NCBI GenBank assembly: GCA_902796785.1 | Contig: CADBQJ010000174.1 | Location: 1-5,396 of the forward strand | Length of the DNA: 5,396 bases | Direction: 5' to 3' | Origin: Fibrobacter succinogenes | GTDB lineage: Bacteria; Fibrobacterota; Fibrobacteria; Fibrobacterales; CADBQJ01 | Shown here: positions 1 through 5,396 of the stretch, one piece after another | Layout of the letters: each line of letters starts with the position of its first letter | Numbering within the stretch: the first letter of the stretch is position 1 | Program-made: the position numbers and the translations under genes | Notes under the pieces: model-generated | The model's database searches: none | Seen by the model: the letters and a program-made list of their open reading frames with translations, nothing else | Told to the model about the DNA's origin: nothing

Positions 1-1188
1 CGCGCCCGCGAGCTGATGAGCGACCGCGCGCTGGGCTCGATCAACGAGGGGATCGCGCTCGTCGACGACGACATGAACATCGTCTGGCAGAACGAGGTGA
101 TGGAGCGGATCTCGGGCGTGCCCAACGCCGAGGTCGTGGGCGGTCCGCTGCGCGACTGCCTGAAGCTGACCACCGACCCGGCCATGGTCGACGTGGCCGT
201 GGCCGCCGTGAAGAGCGTGGTGGGCGGCTCGCCGACCTCCTTTCCGCCCTACAGGTTCGTCCACCGCCGGACGGGCAGGACGATCCGCGCGCGCATGCGG
301 GCGGCGCCCGTCTACGACAGCCCCGAGGCGAAGGCGCGCCGCGAATCCTCCGGCGTGATCGTCGTGATCGACGACGTGACCGACCTGCTCGACACGCGCG
401 ACCTGCTCGACCAGGCGCAGCGCATCGACACCATCGGGCGCCTGGCCAGCGGCATCGCGCACGACTTCACCAACTCCCTGGGGGGCATCCGCGGGCTCTG
501 CGAGGTCCTCGAGCGGAAGCTCGGCGCGCCGGCGCCCGACCTGGCCAAGGCCCGCGAGCTGGCCTCCGACATCGCGATCTCGGTGGACGACGCCTCGTCG
601 CTCAGCCGCAAGCTGCTGGATTTCGCGCACGGCCGCGGCGGCGAGCGCGAACCCGTGCGGCTGGACGAGCTGGTCGACCAGGTGCTCTACCTCTCGCGGC
701 TCGCCTCCCATTCGGGCATCCGGCTGGAGCGCGACATCGCCGCCAGGCGCTGCACGGTGCTCGGCGACCGGTCGATGCTCCAGAACGTCGTCCTCAACCT
801 CATCATCAACGCCTGCGAGGCGATGCCGGAGGGCGGCAGGCTCTCGCTGGGGCTCCACAACGTCCAGCTGGGGCCGACGAACGCCCGGATCGACGGACGA
901 CCGCTCGAGCCGGGCGACTACCTGGAGTTCACCGTCGCCGACACCGGCGTGGGAATCCGCAAGGAGCAGATCGGACGCGTCTTCGAGGCGGCCTTCTCCA
1001 CGAAGCGGAACGGCAACGGATTCGGGCTGGCGATGGCGAAGCGGACGGTGATCGACCACGGCGGCGACATCTACGTGGTCTCGAAGGAAGGGGAGGGAAG
1101 CGTCTTCACGCTGCTCCTTCCGGTCCACGAGGGGCCCGCGGCGCCGGCCGGAGGGGATATCCCCGCCCAGAGTCGAACTGGGATCTGA
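1..1188 (+). CDS. PAS-domain sensor histidine kinase, 5'-truncated by window edge
   Basis: Sensor kinase that should autophosphorylate on histidine and pass phosphate to a response regulator not in this window. The frame is open from base 1. The first ATG (base 16) has no Shine-Dalgarno and falls inside what looks like the first PAS helix, so the true start is probably upstream. Numbered from that ATG: a PAS fold at about 1-120 (EGIALVDDD at 11-19, typical PAS beta strand); a HisKA dimerisation helix with the H-box around GIAHDFTN, phospho-acceptor H149; and a HATPase domain with N-box N257/N261/N265, G1 box DTGVGI (309-314), F-box FSTK (327-330) and G2 box GNGFGLA (333-339). The HDF-x-N H-box resembles NtrB-like and hybrid kinases. 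No transmembrane segment is visible in this part and no receiver domain follows. The ATPase fold ends near residue 370. The last ten residues are encoded by the antisense of a tRNA gene, including the stop codon. Family call is firm; the signal sensed is unknown. Confidence 0.93.
   Translation, partial: RARELMSDRALGSINEGIALVDDDMNIVWQNEVMERISGVPNAEVVGGPLRDCLKLTTDPAMVDVAVAAVKSVVGGSPTSFPPYRFVHRRTGRTIRARMRAAPVYDSPEAKARRESSGVIVVIDDVTDLLDTRDLLDQAQRIDTIGRLASGIAHDFTNSLGGIRGLCEVLERKLGAPAPDLAKARELASDIAISVDDASSLSRKLLDFAHGRGGEREPVRLDELVDQVLYLSRLASHSGIRLERDIAARRCTVLGDRSMLQNVVLNLIINACEAMPEGGRLSLGLHNVQLGPTNARIDGRPLEPGDYLEFTVADTGVGIRKEQIGRVFEAAFSTKRNGNGFGLAMAKRTVIDHGGDIYVVSKEGEGSVFTLLLPVHEGPAAPAGGDIPAQSRTGI
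1153..1164. repeat. 12-bp perfect palindrome across the tRNA 3' end
   Basis: GGGGATATCCCC reads the same on both strands. On the tRNA strand its left half is the last six bases of the acceptor stem; its right half is the discriminator plus the trailer. In the precursor it could form a GGGG/CCCC hairpin with an ATAT loop, competing with the acceptor stem until the trailer is removed. It is also inside the kinase coding region. Function is not shown; it may be chance. Confidence 0.6.
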
Positions 1189-1230
1189 GCTTTAGGAGAG
1201 CCCTGCTCTATCCGCTTGAGCTACAGGGAC
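1158..1230 (-). tRNA. tRNA-Arg (anticodon CCT)
   Basis: A 73-nt cloverleaf can be drawn by hand on the minus strand. Acceptor GTCCCTG pairs with CGGGGAT (two G-U pairs). The D stem is GCTC/GAGC with a 9-nt loop. The anticodon stem GGGCT/AGCTC holds loop CTCCTAA, giving anticodon CCT at 1196-1194, which reads the arginine codon AGG. The variable region is 4 nt. The T stem CCCAG/CTGGG encloses loop TTCGACT. The discriminator base is A, and the following bases are TCC, so CCA is not encoded and must be added by a nucleotidyltransferase. The gene lies tail-to-tail with the histidine kinase and overlaps its last 31 bp, so the kinase stop codon lies within the tRNA. A promoter-like AT patch sits about 29 bp upstream. 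The only unusual points are the 4-nt variable loop and the U-G closing pairs. Confidence 0.95.
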
Positions 1231-1234
1231 GCGG

Positions 1235-1252
1235 GCCGGACCGCGGTCCGGC
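1235..1252. repeat. 18-bp perfect palindrome in the tRNA leader
   Basis: The sequence GCCGGACCGCGGTCCGGC is self-complementary over all 18 bases, centred at 1243/1244. It fills nearly the whole space between the tRNA 5' end (1230) and the likely start of transcription near 1252. No T-run follows on either strand, so it is not a classic intrinsic terminator. It could be a hairpin in the tRNA 5' leader, a dyad protein-binding site, or a Rho-independent-like stop without a U tract for the converging kinase transcript. The repeat itself is certain; the role is open. Confidence 0.7.
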
Positions 1253-1258
1253 GGACGA

Positions 1259-1287
1259 AATATAGGAAACGGCGCCCGGGAAACGGC
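1259..1287 (-). promoter_or_regulatory. Putative promoter of tRNA-Arg
   Basis: On the minus strand TATATT (1264-1259) is a good -10 hexamer in an otherwise very GC-rich stretch. The only -35 candidate at 17-bp spacing is GCCGTT (1287-1282), which is a poor match. The predicted start is around 1252, giving a leader of about 22 nt before the mature tRNA. The short GC-rich stretch after the -10 is what stable-RNA promoters often show. The tRNA might instead also be reached by readthrough from the AraC gene, which ends at 1305. Confidence 0.4.
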
Positions 1288-1289
1288 GC
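1265..1289. repeat. Tandem 11-bp direct repeat upstream of the tRNA -10
   Basis: GGAAACGGCGC occurs at 1265-1275 and again at 1279-1289, a period of 14 bp, directly upstream (tRNA strand) of the TATATT hexamer. The 8-base core GGAAACGG occurs once more, in the same orientation, at 2231-2238 in the gap upstream of the AraC gene. I did not see it elsewhere in the window on either strand by eye. This could be a binding site or a local duplication. Confidence 0.6.
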
Positions 1290-1304
1290 GGGCCTTCCGC
1301 CGCG

Positions 1305-2186
1305 CTACGCCCGGGCGCGCAGCGGGACGAGGATCTCGACGTCGAGCTCGTCGTCGAGGAGCGCGGCGTCCGGGCGGGCGGCGCGGATGCGCATCGGGGC
1401 GAGGTAGTCGAGCTTGCCGTCGATCTTCGACTCGGCCTCGTTCCAGATGAAGGCGTTCGTCCAGGCGAGCTCCGCGCGGGTGCCCCTGTGGCGGAACTTC
1501 GCGTAGCGCCCGCCGGCCAGCTCGACGTCGCGCCATTCCGGGTGCGGGGTGCCTTCGCGCAGCTCGTCCGCGCTCACGAGGAAGCCGTTGACGTTGCTCC
1601 TGCGGAGCACGGAGCCGGGGTCGGCCACGCTGACCAGCTCGATCGCGCGCTCGTCGTCGGGCGACTTCATCTCCTCGCGCGCGGCGACGAAACGCCCGCG
1701 GTTCAGCTGGTCGCCGTAGGAGCTTTCGCGCATGGCGCCGCGGAGGACGGTCCGCTCCAGCTCGACCACTTCGGGCGCGAGGTCCAGCTTGGTCTGCCGG
1801 AAGAGGAGCTGCTCGGGGCGGAAGGGGGCCAGGCCGCGGTACCAGACGTCCGTCCCCTCGGCGCGGTAGCGCCCGGGCGAGACGCCGTACTGGCGGCGGA
1901 ACGCGCGCGAGAAGGTGGGGAGCGATTCGTAGCCGAAGTCCCAGGCGATCACGCCGAGGGCGTGGTTCGTGTTCAGCAGGTCCTCGGCGGCCAGGGTGAG
2001 GCGGCGCGCGTGGACGTAGGCGGAGGGGGTGTATCCGGTGATCTCGCGGAACATCTCCTGGAAGTGGTAGAGCGAGAAGCCCGACTCCCTGGCCAGGGTC
2101 TCGTTGTCGAGCGCGTCGAACATGTGGCGCTCGATGTGCTCGACGCTCTTCTGGACTCGCTCGACTTTCGCTTCGACGCTGAGCAT
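1305..2186 (-). CDS. AraC-family regulator with C-terminal GyrI-like effector-binding domain
   Basis: DNA-binding transcription factor, 293 aa. The N-terminal part (about 8-108) holds the two helix-turn-helix motifs of the AraC/XylS fold: the first around ETLARESGFSLYHFQEMF (29-46), the second around 76-99 with the signature FGYESLPTFSRAFRRQYG followed by SPGRYR. Residues about 130-291 match a GyrI-like/AraC effector-binding domain, recognised from the GGRYAKFRHRG segment (225-235) and the terminal strand LDVEILVPL. This order, DNA-binding first and ligand domain last, is that of Rob-type regulators, which often respond to small hydrophobic or drug-like molecules. The ligand here is unknown. 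The start is well supported: AAGGAG lies 6 nt before the ATG. It follows PBP1A on the same strand after 94 bp, with no obvious terminator between, so co-transcription is possible. It contains no membrane segment. Family assignment is firm; target genes are not known. Confidence 0.93.
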   Translation of the reverse strand: MLSVEAKVERVQKSVEHIERHMFDALDNETLARESGFSLYHFQEMFREITGYTPSAYVHARRLTLAAEDLLNTNHALGVIAWDFGYESLPTFSRAFRRQYGVSPGRYRAEGTDVWYRGLAPFRPEQLLFRQTKLDLAPEVVELERTVLRGAMRESSYGDQLNRGRFVAAREEMKSPDDERAIELVSVADPGSVLRRSNVNGFLVSADELREGTPHPEWRDVELAGGRYAKFRHRGTRAELAWTNAFIWNEAESKIDGKLDYLAPMRIRAARPDAALLDDELDVEILVPLRARA

Positions 2187-2192
2187 GGCCGG

Positions 2193-2198
2193 CTCCTT
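2193..2198 (-). promoter_or_regulatory. Ribosome binding site of the AraC gene
   Basis: AAGGAG on the minus strand with 6 nt to the ATG at 2186. It fixes the start of the AraC-family gene. No convincing -10/-35 pair was found in the rest of the 94-bp gap (2187-2280). Confidence 0.75.
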
Positions 2199-2280
2199 CG
2201 ACGGAATCCCTCTGCGGAAAACTTACCTACGGAAACGGGGGGCGGCGGCCGGAACGGTGTGAAATCTTGGATACGAAACG

Positions 2281-4569
2281 CTAGAAACTGCGCCTGCGCT
2301 CGCCGCCGGAGGCCGCGGGGGTCTCCTCGGAGCCGCTGAAGATCTCGGCCGCGCTGCGGGCGCCGGAGCCGTCGTGGTTGCCGTCGCAGACCTCGGTCGG
2401 CCTGCGCGAGCAGTTGAAGACCTCGTATTCCGTCTCGCCGCAGAGCTCGCCGGCCAGCTTGTGCGTCTTCTTGCACAGCGTGGCGGAGCAGACGCCCGGA
2501 GGCGCGGGGAAGTCGAGGACGGGAAGGTCCCTGTGGGCCTCCTTCATCACGTCGAGCCAGATCGGCACGCCGACGGAGGTGCCCGTGTGGCCGGGGCCCA
2601 TCGGCTGGTTGTGCTTGTCGACGCCCGCCCAGACGCCCATGGTGTAGTGGCGCGTGAAGCCGATGTACCAGGCGTCGGTGTAGTCGTTGGTGGTGCCCGT
2701 CTTGCCGCCGCTGGGATGGCGGAAGCCGGAGGCGGCGATGGCGGCGCCCGTGCCGCGCACGTTCACGTCGCGCAGCATCGAGACCATCAGGTAGGCGGAG
2801 ACGGGGCTGATCACCTCGTGCTCGGTCTTGAACCCCTTCTCGATCACCTCGCCGCTGCGCCCCTCGATCCGCTCGATCAGGTAGGGGTCGATGCGCGAGC
2901 CGCCGTTGGGGAAGGCGGTGTAGGCCGACGTCATCTCCATCAGCGTGGCGCCCACGGAGCCGATGGCCAGCGAGGGGACGGCCTCGAGGCGGCTCTTGAG
3001 GCCGAACTTGTGCGCGTAGTTGACCAGGTTGTTGAGCCCGTAGCGCATCCCCACCTGGATGGCGGGCAGGTTCTTGGAGAGGTAGAGGGCGCGGCGCATG
3101 GTCATCGTCCCCTCGAAGTTCTTGGCGTAGTTGTCGGGACGCCACGACTTGGACTCGTCCTCCTCGTCGATGATCGTGATCGGCGCGTCGTTCACCGTGT
3201 CGGAGGGGCTGGCGCCGTTGTCCATGGCGAGCGCGTAGACGAAGGGCTTGAAGGAGGAGCCGGGCTGGCGGACCGACTGCACCGCGCGGTTGAACTTGCT
3301 GACGTTGAAGTCGAGCCCGCCCGACATGGCGCGGACGGCGCCGGTCTCGTTCTCGATGACGATCGCGGCGGCCTGGATGGTGCGGTAGAGCGTGGAGTCG
3401 GGGAAGCGGCGGAGCGAGTCGGGCTTGTGCGACTCGGGCTTGACGTACTGCTCCTCGAAGAGCGCGTAGACCGAGTCGAAGTGCGCCACGACGGAGTCCA
3501 GCGGCATGTCGAAGCGGCGGGGGAGCCCCAGCGAGCGGGCGTAGCGCCACTTGAGGTTCTCCTGCAGGACGGCGATCCGCTCGTTGAGCGTCCGCTCCAC
3601 CTTGGACTGGAGCGCGGTGTCGAGCGTGGTGTAGACGTTCAGCCCGTCGGCGTAGAGCGAGGATTCGCCGTGCTTGCGCTCCATGTACTTGCGCACTTCC
3701 TCGATGAAGTAGGCGCCTACCTCGCTCTGCTTCGCCCGGAGGGCGACCGTGACCGGCTGCGCCAGGGCCTCGCGCAGCTCCTCCTTCGAGATGGCGCCCG
3801 CGTTGCGCATGGCGCGGAGCACCACGCGGCTCCACTTCTCCGCCTCGGCCGGATGGCGGTCGGGGCGCCGGAGCTCGGGCGCGGGCAGCATGGCGACGAG
3901 GATGGCGGCCTGCGACGTGGTGATGGAGTCGAGCGGGACGCCGAAGTAGTACTGGCACGCCGCCTGGAAGCCGTAGTTCCCGCCGCCCAGGTAGACCTGG
4001 TTCAGGTAGAACTCCATGATTTCGCGCTTGGTGTAGGTGCGCTCGATGGCCACGGCGGTCATGGCCTCCTTGATCTTGCGCTTCAGGCTGCGCTCGGGCG
4101 TGAGGAAGAGGTTCTTGGCCAGCTGCTGCGAGAGGGTCGAGGCGCCGCGCAGGCGGCCGCCCTTGGCCAGCTTGCCGAGGATCGTGCCGGGAAGCGCGCT
4201 CAGGTTGACCCCCCAGTGGTCGTAGAAGTCGCGGTCCTCGCTGGCCATCACCGCCTTGGGGACGATCTCGGGGATGGAGTCGATGGAGGTCCAGATGCGC
4301 TTTTCCACGAAGAATTCGCGGGCCAGGTCGCCGTTCTTGTCGTAGAGGCGGGTCACCAGGCGGGGTTCGATGTTCTCCAGCTGCTCCAGCGAGGGGAGGG
4401 AGGAGGAGAAGACCGCGAGCGCGACGACGCCTGCGACGAGGGCGAGCAGAATCGGGGCCCCCAGGACGACGACGCGGCTCGGCCGCCCCGATCCCGGGCG
4501 GAACGCGCGGCGAAGCCCGTCCATGGCGAATTCGCAGGCCCGCGTGACGAGGATCGTGATCTTTGCCAT
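2281..4569 (-). CDS. mrcA: Penicillin-binding protein 1A (class A, bifunctional peptidoglycan synthase)
   Basis: Inner-membrane enzyme that polymerises lipid II into glycan strands and cross-links the peptides. 762 aa, normal for the family. A short cytoplasmic N-terminus precedes one transmembrane helix (about 32-56). The GT51 glycosyltransferase domain (about 75-245) has EDRDFYDHWG with catalytic E111, GASTLSQQ (142-149), RKIKE with E168, and the FYLNQVYLGGGNYG stretch (187-200). The transpeptidase domain (about 400-690) has SSFK with nucleophile S438 and K441, SKN (498-500) and KTGT (623-626); all catalytic residues are present. A C-terminal tail (691-762) holds five cysteines (694, 699, 710, 720, 728). 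An in-frame TAG at 4579-4581 means no earlier start exists; the ATG at 4569 has no clear Shine-Dalgarno, and M16 (4524) is an alternative, also without one. It is transcribed away from the lipoprotein gene. The symbol is by family; ponA or mrcA could be used. Confidence 0.96.
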   Translation of the reverse strand: MAKITILVTRACEFAMDGLRRAFRPGSGRPSRVVVLGAPILLALVAGVVALAVFSSSLPSLEQLENIEPRLVTRLYDKNGDLAREFFVEKRIWTSIDSIPEIVPKAVMASEDRDFYDHWGVNLSALPGTILGKLAKGGRLRGASTLSQQLAKNLFLTPERSLKRKIKEAMTAVAIERTYTKREIMEFYLNQVYLGGGNYGFQAACQYYFGVPLDSITTSQAAILVAMLPAPELRRPDRHPAEAEKWSRVVLRAMRNAGAISKEELREALAQPVTVALRAKQSEVGAYFIEEVRKYMERKHGESSLYADGLNVYTTLDTALQSKVERTLNERIAVLQENLKWRYARSLGLPRRFDMPLDSVVAHFDSVYALFEEQYVKPESHKPDSLRRFPDSTLYRTIQAAAIVIENETGAVRAMSGGLDFNVSKFNRAVQSVRQPGSSFKPFVYALAMDNGASPSDTVNDAPITIIDEEDESKSWRPDNYAKNFEGTMTMRRALYLSKNLPAIQVGMRYGLNNLVNYAHKFGLKSRLEAVPSLAIGSVGATLMEMTSAYTAFPNGGSRIDPYLIERIEGRSGEVIEKGFKTEHEVISPVSAYLMVSMLRDVNVRGTGAAIAASGFRHPSGGKTGTTNDYTDAWYIGFTRHYTMGVWAGVDKHNQPMGPGHTGTSVGVPIWLDVMKEAHRDLPVLDFPAPPGVCSATLCKKTHKLAGELCGETEYEVFNCSRRPTEVCDGNHDGSGARSAAEIFSGSEETPAASGGERRRSF

Positions 4570-4579
4570 GGGCGAAATC

Positions 4580-4608
4580 TAGAAAGCGCGGGCCGGATTA
4601 TCTAAATT
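4580..4608 (+). promoter_or_regulatory. Putative promoter of the lipoprotein gene
   Basis: Plus strand: TAGAAA (4580-4585), 17-bp spacer, TAAATT (4603-4608); each hexamer has four of six consensus matches. Predicted start around 4615, giving a leader of about 24 nt that contains the ribosome binding site. Its -10 directly abuts the -10 of the divergent PBP1A promoter (4597-4602), so the two polymerase footprints would overlap. Confidence 0.4.
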
Positions 4609-4624
4609 GGAAGCGTGATTTCGA
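4597..4624 (-). promoter_or_regulatory. Putative promoter of PBP1A
   Basis: Minus strand: TCGAAA (4624-4619, four of six matches to the -35 consensus), 16-bp spacer, GATAAT (4602-4597, a strong -10). Predicted start near 4590, leaving a leader of about 20 nt before the ATG. The AT-rich patch stands out in a GC-rich window. No alternative was seen in the 69-bp gap. Confidence 0.5.
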
Positions 4625-4626
4625 GC

Positions 4627-4632
4627 GAGGAG
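4627..4632 (+). promoter_or_regulatory. Ribosome binding site of the lipoprotein gene
   Basis: GAGGAG lies 6 nt upstream of the ATG at 4639. Together with the signal peptide starting at that ATG it decides the start. Confidence 0.75.
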
Positions 4633-4638
4633 ACCGCC

Positions 4639-5396
4639 ATGAGAGGTCAGAACGAGACTTTCCGGACCCTTTTCCGCCGGAGCGCTCCGCTCCTCGGCGC
4701 CGCCCTCCTTCTCGCCGCCGTCGGCTGCTCCGACGACTCCGGGTCGCCGCGCCCGCGCCTGGAGAGCGACGCGACCGCGAACGTCGGCCCCTTCGACACC
4801 GTCGAGGTCCGCTTCAACGTCGAGGTCGACTCCCTGACCGCCACCCGCGTCTCCATCTCGCCCGCGGCCAAATGGGCCATGGGCGCGGGCAACCGCAGCA
4901 TCCGCGTCTGGGGCGACGCCGCCTGGCCCGCCGCCGGCGCCGATTCCGCCCGGGCCGGCTTCATGCCCGACTCGGTCTACGAGATCGTCATCTCGCACAT
5001 GACCTCCACGGAGGGGCGCGTCTCCGAGGACGACCTGCGCCACGCGATCTCCGTCGTCCCGATGGGCGATTCCGACTTCGACGACGGCCGCACCGAGCGC
5101 AACGGCTCCTGGTCCGCGGCCGACGTCCTCTTCTCCGACGGCAGCTTCGCGACGGGACAGCCCTTCGGCGAGCCCGTCCTCTTCGGCGGCCTGCTGGCCG
5201 GCGACGCCCTTCCCGGCCGCGACGACTCCCGCGACTGGTACGCCTTCGACCTGACCCGCGACCAGAGCGCGCTGCGCGTCGTCCTCTCCTCCGCCGCCGC
5301 GAAGGATCTCTCCATGACCTTCTACGGCCCGCAGCCCGCCGACACCGCGCTTCCCGTCACCGCCTGGCCGGCCGACACGTCGAAGTTCGTCAAGAA
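4639..5396 (+). CDS. Lipoprotein with Ig-like and PPC-like regions, 3'-truncated by window edge
   Basis: An uninterrupted frame of 252 codons runs from this ATG off the window end. The N-terminus is a lipoprotein signal peptide: basic start (R2, R9, R13, R14), a hydrophobic stretch LLGAALLLAAVG (18-29), then C30, the expected lipidated cysteine, followed by a Ser/Asp/Gly/Pro-rich linker. The lipobox AVGC has Ala at -3 instead of the usual Leu. SDD after the cysteine would, by the E. coli +2 rule, not clearly retain it in the inner membrane, so an outer-membrane location is plausible. Residues about 41-140 look like a bacterial Ig-like (SbsA/Big_5-type) domain: VEVRFNVEVD (55-64), then a segment ending YEIVISHM. 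Residues about 155-230 resemble a PPC-type beta sandwich: a GLLAGD turn, DWYAFDL (199-205), then a strand pattern ending LSMTFYG. The domain calls are by pattern only. No catalytic motif is visible. Function is unknown; a surface binding or adhesion-like role is a guess. It is divergent from PBP1A. Confidence 0.85.
   Translation, partial: MRGQNETFRTLFRRSAPLLGAALLLAAVGCSDDSGSPRPRLESDATANVGPFDTVEVRFNVEVDSLTATRVSISPAAKWAMGAGNRSIRVWGDAAWPAAGADSARAGFMPDSVYEIVISHMTSTEGRVSEDDLRHAISVVPMGDSDFDDGRTERNGSWSAADVLFSDGSFATGQPFGEPVLFGGLLAGDALPGRDDSRDWYAFDLTRDQSALRVVLSSAAAKDLSMTFYGPQPADTALPVTAWPADTSKFVK

Noticed and set aside
1158..1230. tRNA as an integration site of a mobile island
   Set aside because: No integrase, direct repeat of the tRNA end, or compositional break was seen in the window.
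1235..1252. Palindrome as an intrinsic terminator
   Set aside because: No run of T follows the dyad on either strand, so I list it as a repeat only.
2187..2280. Own promoter for the AraC gene
   Set aside because: The best -10-like hexamer on the minus strand (TAAGTT, 2225-2220) matches only three of six and has no -35 partner, so it is not annotated.
1488..2339. 283-codon + strand frame antisense to the AraC gene
   Set aside because: Composition is typical of a shadow frame, and the AraC frame has clear helix-turn-helix and ligand-domain motifs plus a ribosome binding site.
1973..3958. 661-codon open frame on the - strand overlapping PBP1A and AraC
   Set aside because: It is a frame-shifted shadow: Arg/Pro/His-rich with no domain, spanning two real genes and the gap between them.
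2374..4605. 743-codon open frame on the + strand antisense to PBP1A
   Set aside because: GC-rich DNA rarely has stops in the opposing frame. Its product is a low-complexity mix rich in Gly, Ala, Val, Asp and Arg with no family motif, and it lies fully over a gene with intact catalytic motifs.
4579..5315. Minus-strand frames opposite the lipoprotein
   Set aside because: They lie over a + strand frame with a signal peptide, lipobox cysteine and ribosome binding site, and their products show no recognisable motif.

Overview
The window is GC-rich (well above 60% by eye, with strong G/C bias at third codon positions). It comes from a diderm bacterium: it carries a class A penicillin-binding protein and a lipoprotein with Gram-negative-style export features. 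The phylum cannot be fixed from this sequence. The cysteine-bearing C-terminal tail of the PBP and the Ig-like/PPC-like lipoprotein would fit a high-GC candidate phylum or FCB/deltaproteobacterial-type lineage, but that is a guess. Gene order looks like ordinary chromosome. No transposase, integrase, CRISPR array or phage gene was seen.

Layout, left to right. (1) The 3' part of a PAS-domain sensor histidine kinase on the + strand (1-1188), entering from upstream. (2) A tRNA-Arg(CCT) gene on the - strand (1158-1230), which overlaps the last 31 bp of the kinase gene antisense and has a small promoter/repeat region (1231-1304) behind it. (3) An AraC-family regulator with a C-terminal GyrI-like ligand-binding domain on the - strand (1305-2186). 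(4) A 94-bp gap with no clear terminator. (5) A bifunctional PBP1A-type peptidoglycan synthase on the - strand (2281-4569). (6) A 69-bp divergent promoter region in which two -10-like hexamers abut. (7) The 5' part of a lipoprotein on the + strand (4639 to the window end), running off the edge, with an Ig-like then a PPC-like beta-sandwich region.

The PBP1A, AraC and tRNA genes all read leftward and could share readthrough transcription, although the tRNA has a plausible promoter of its own. The kinase converges on the tRNA, and the lipoprotein diverges from PBP1A. PBP1A and the lipoprotein both act in the cell envelope, and their abutting promoters make linked expression possible. Nothing here shows that the AraC protein or the kinase controls them.

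No clearly new system is visible. The items most worth a second look are the tRNA/kinase antisense overlap, the repeats around the tRNA (a 12-bp palindrome across its 3' end, an 18-bp palindrome in its leader, and 11-bp tandem repeats sharing an 8-mer with the AraC upstream region), the face-to-face promoters, and the partial lipoprotein.
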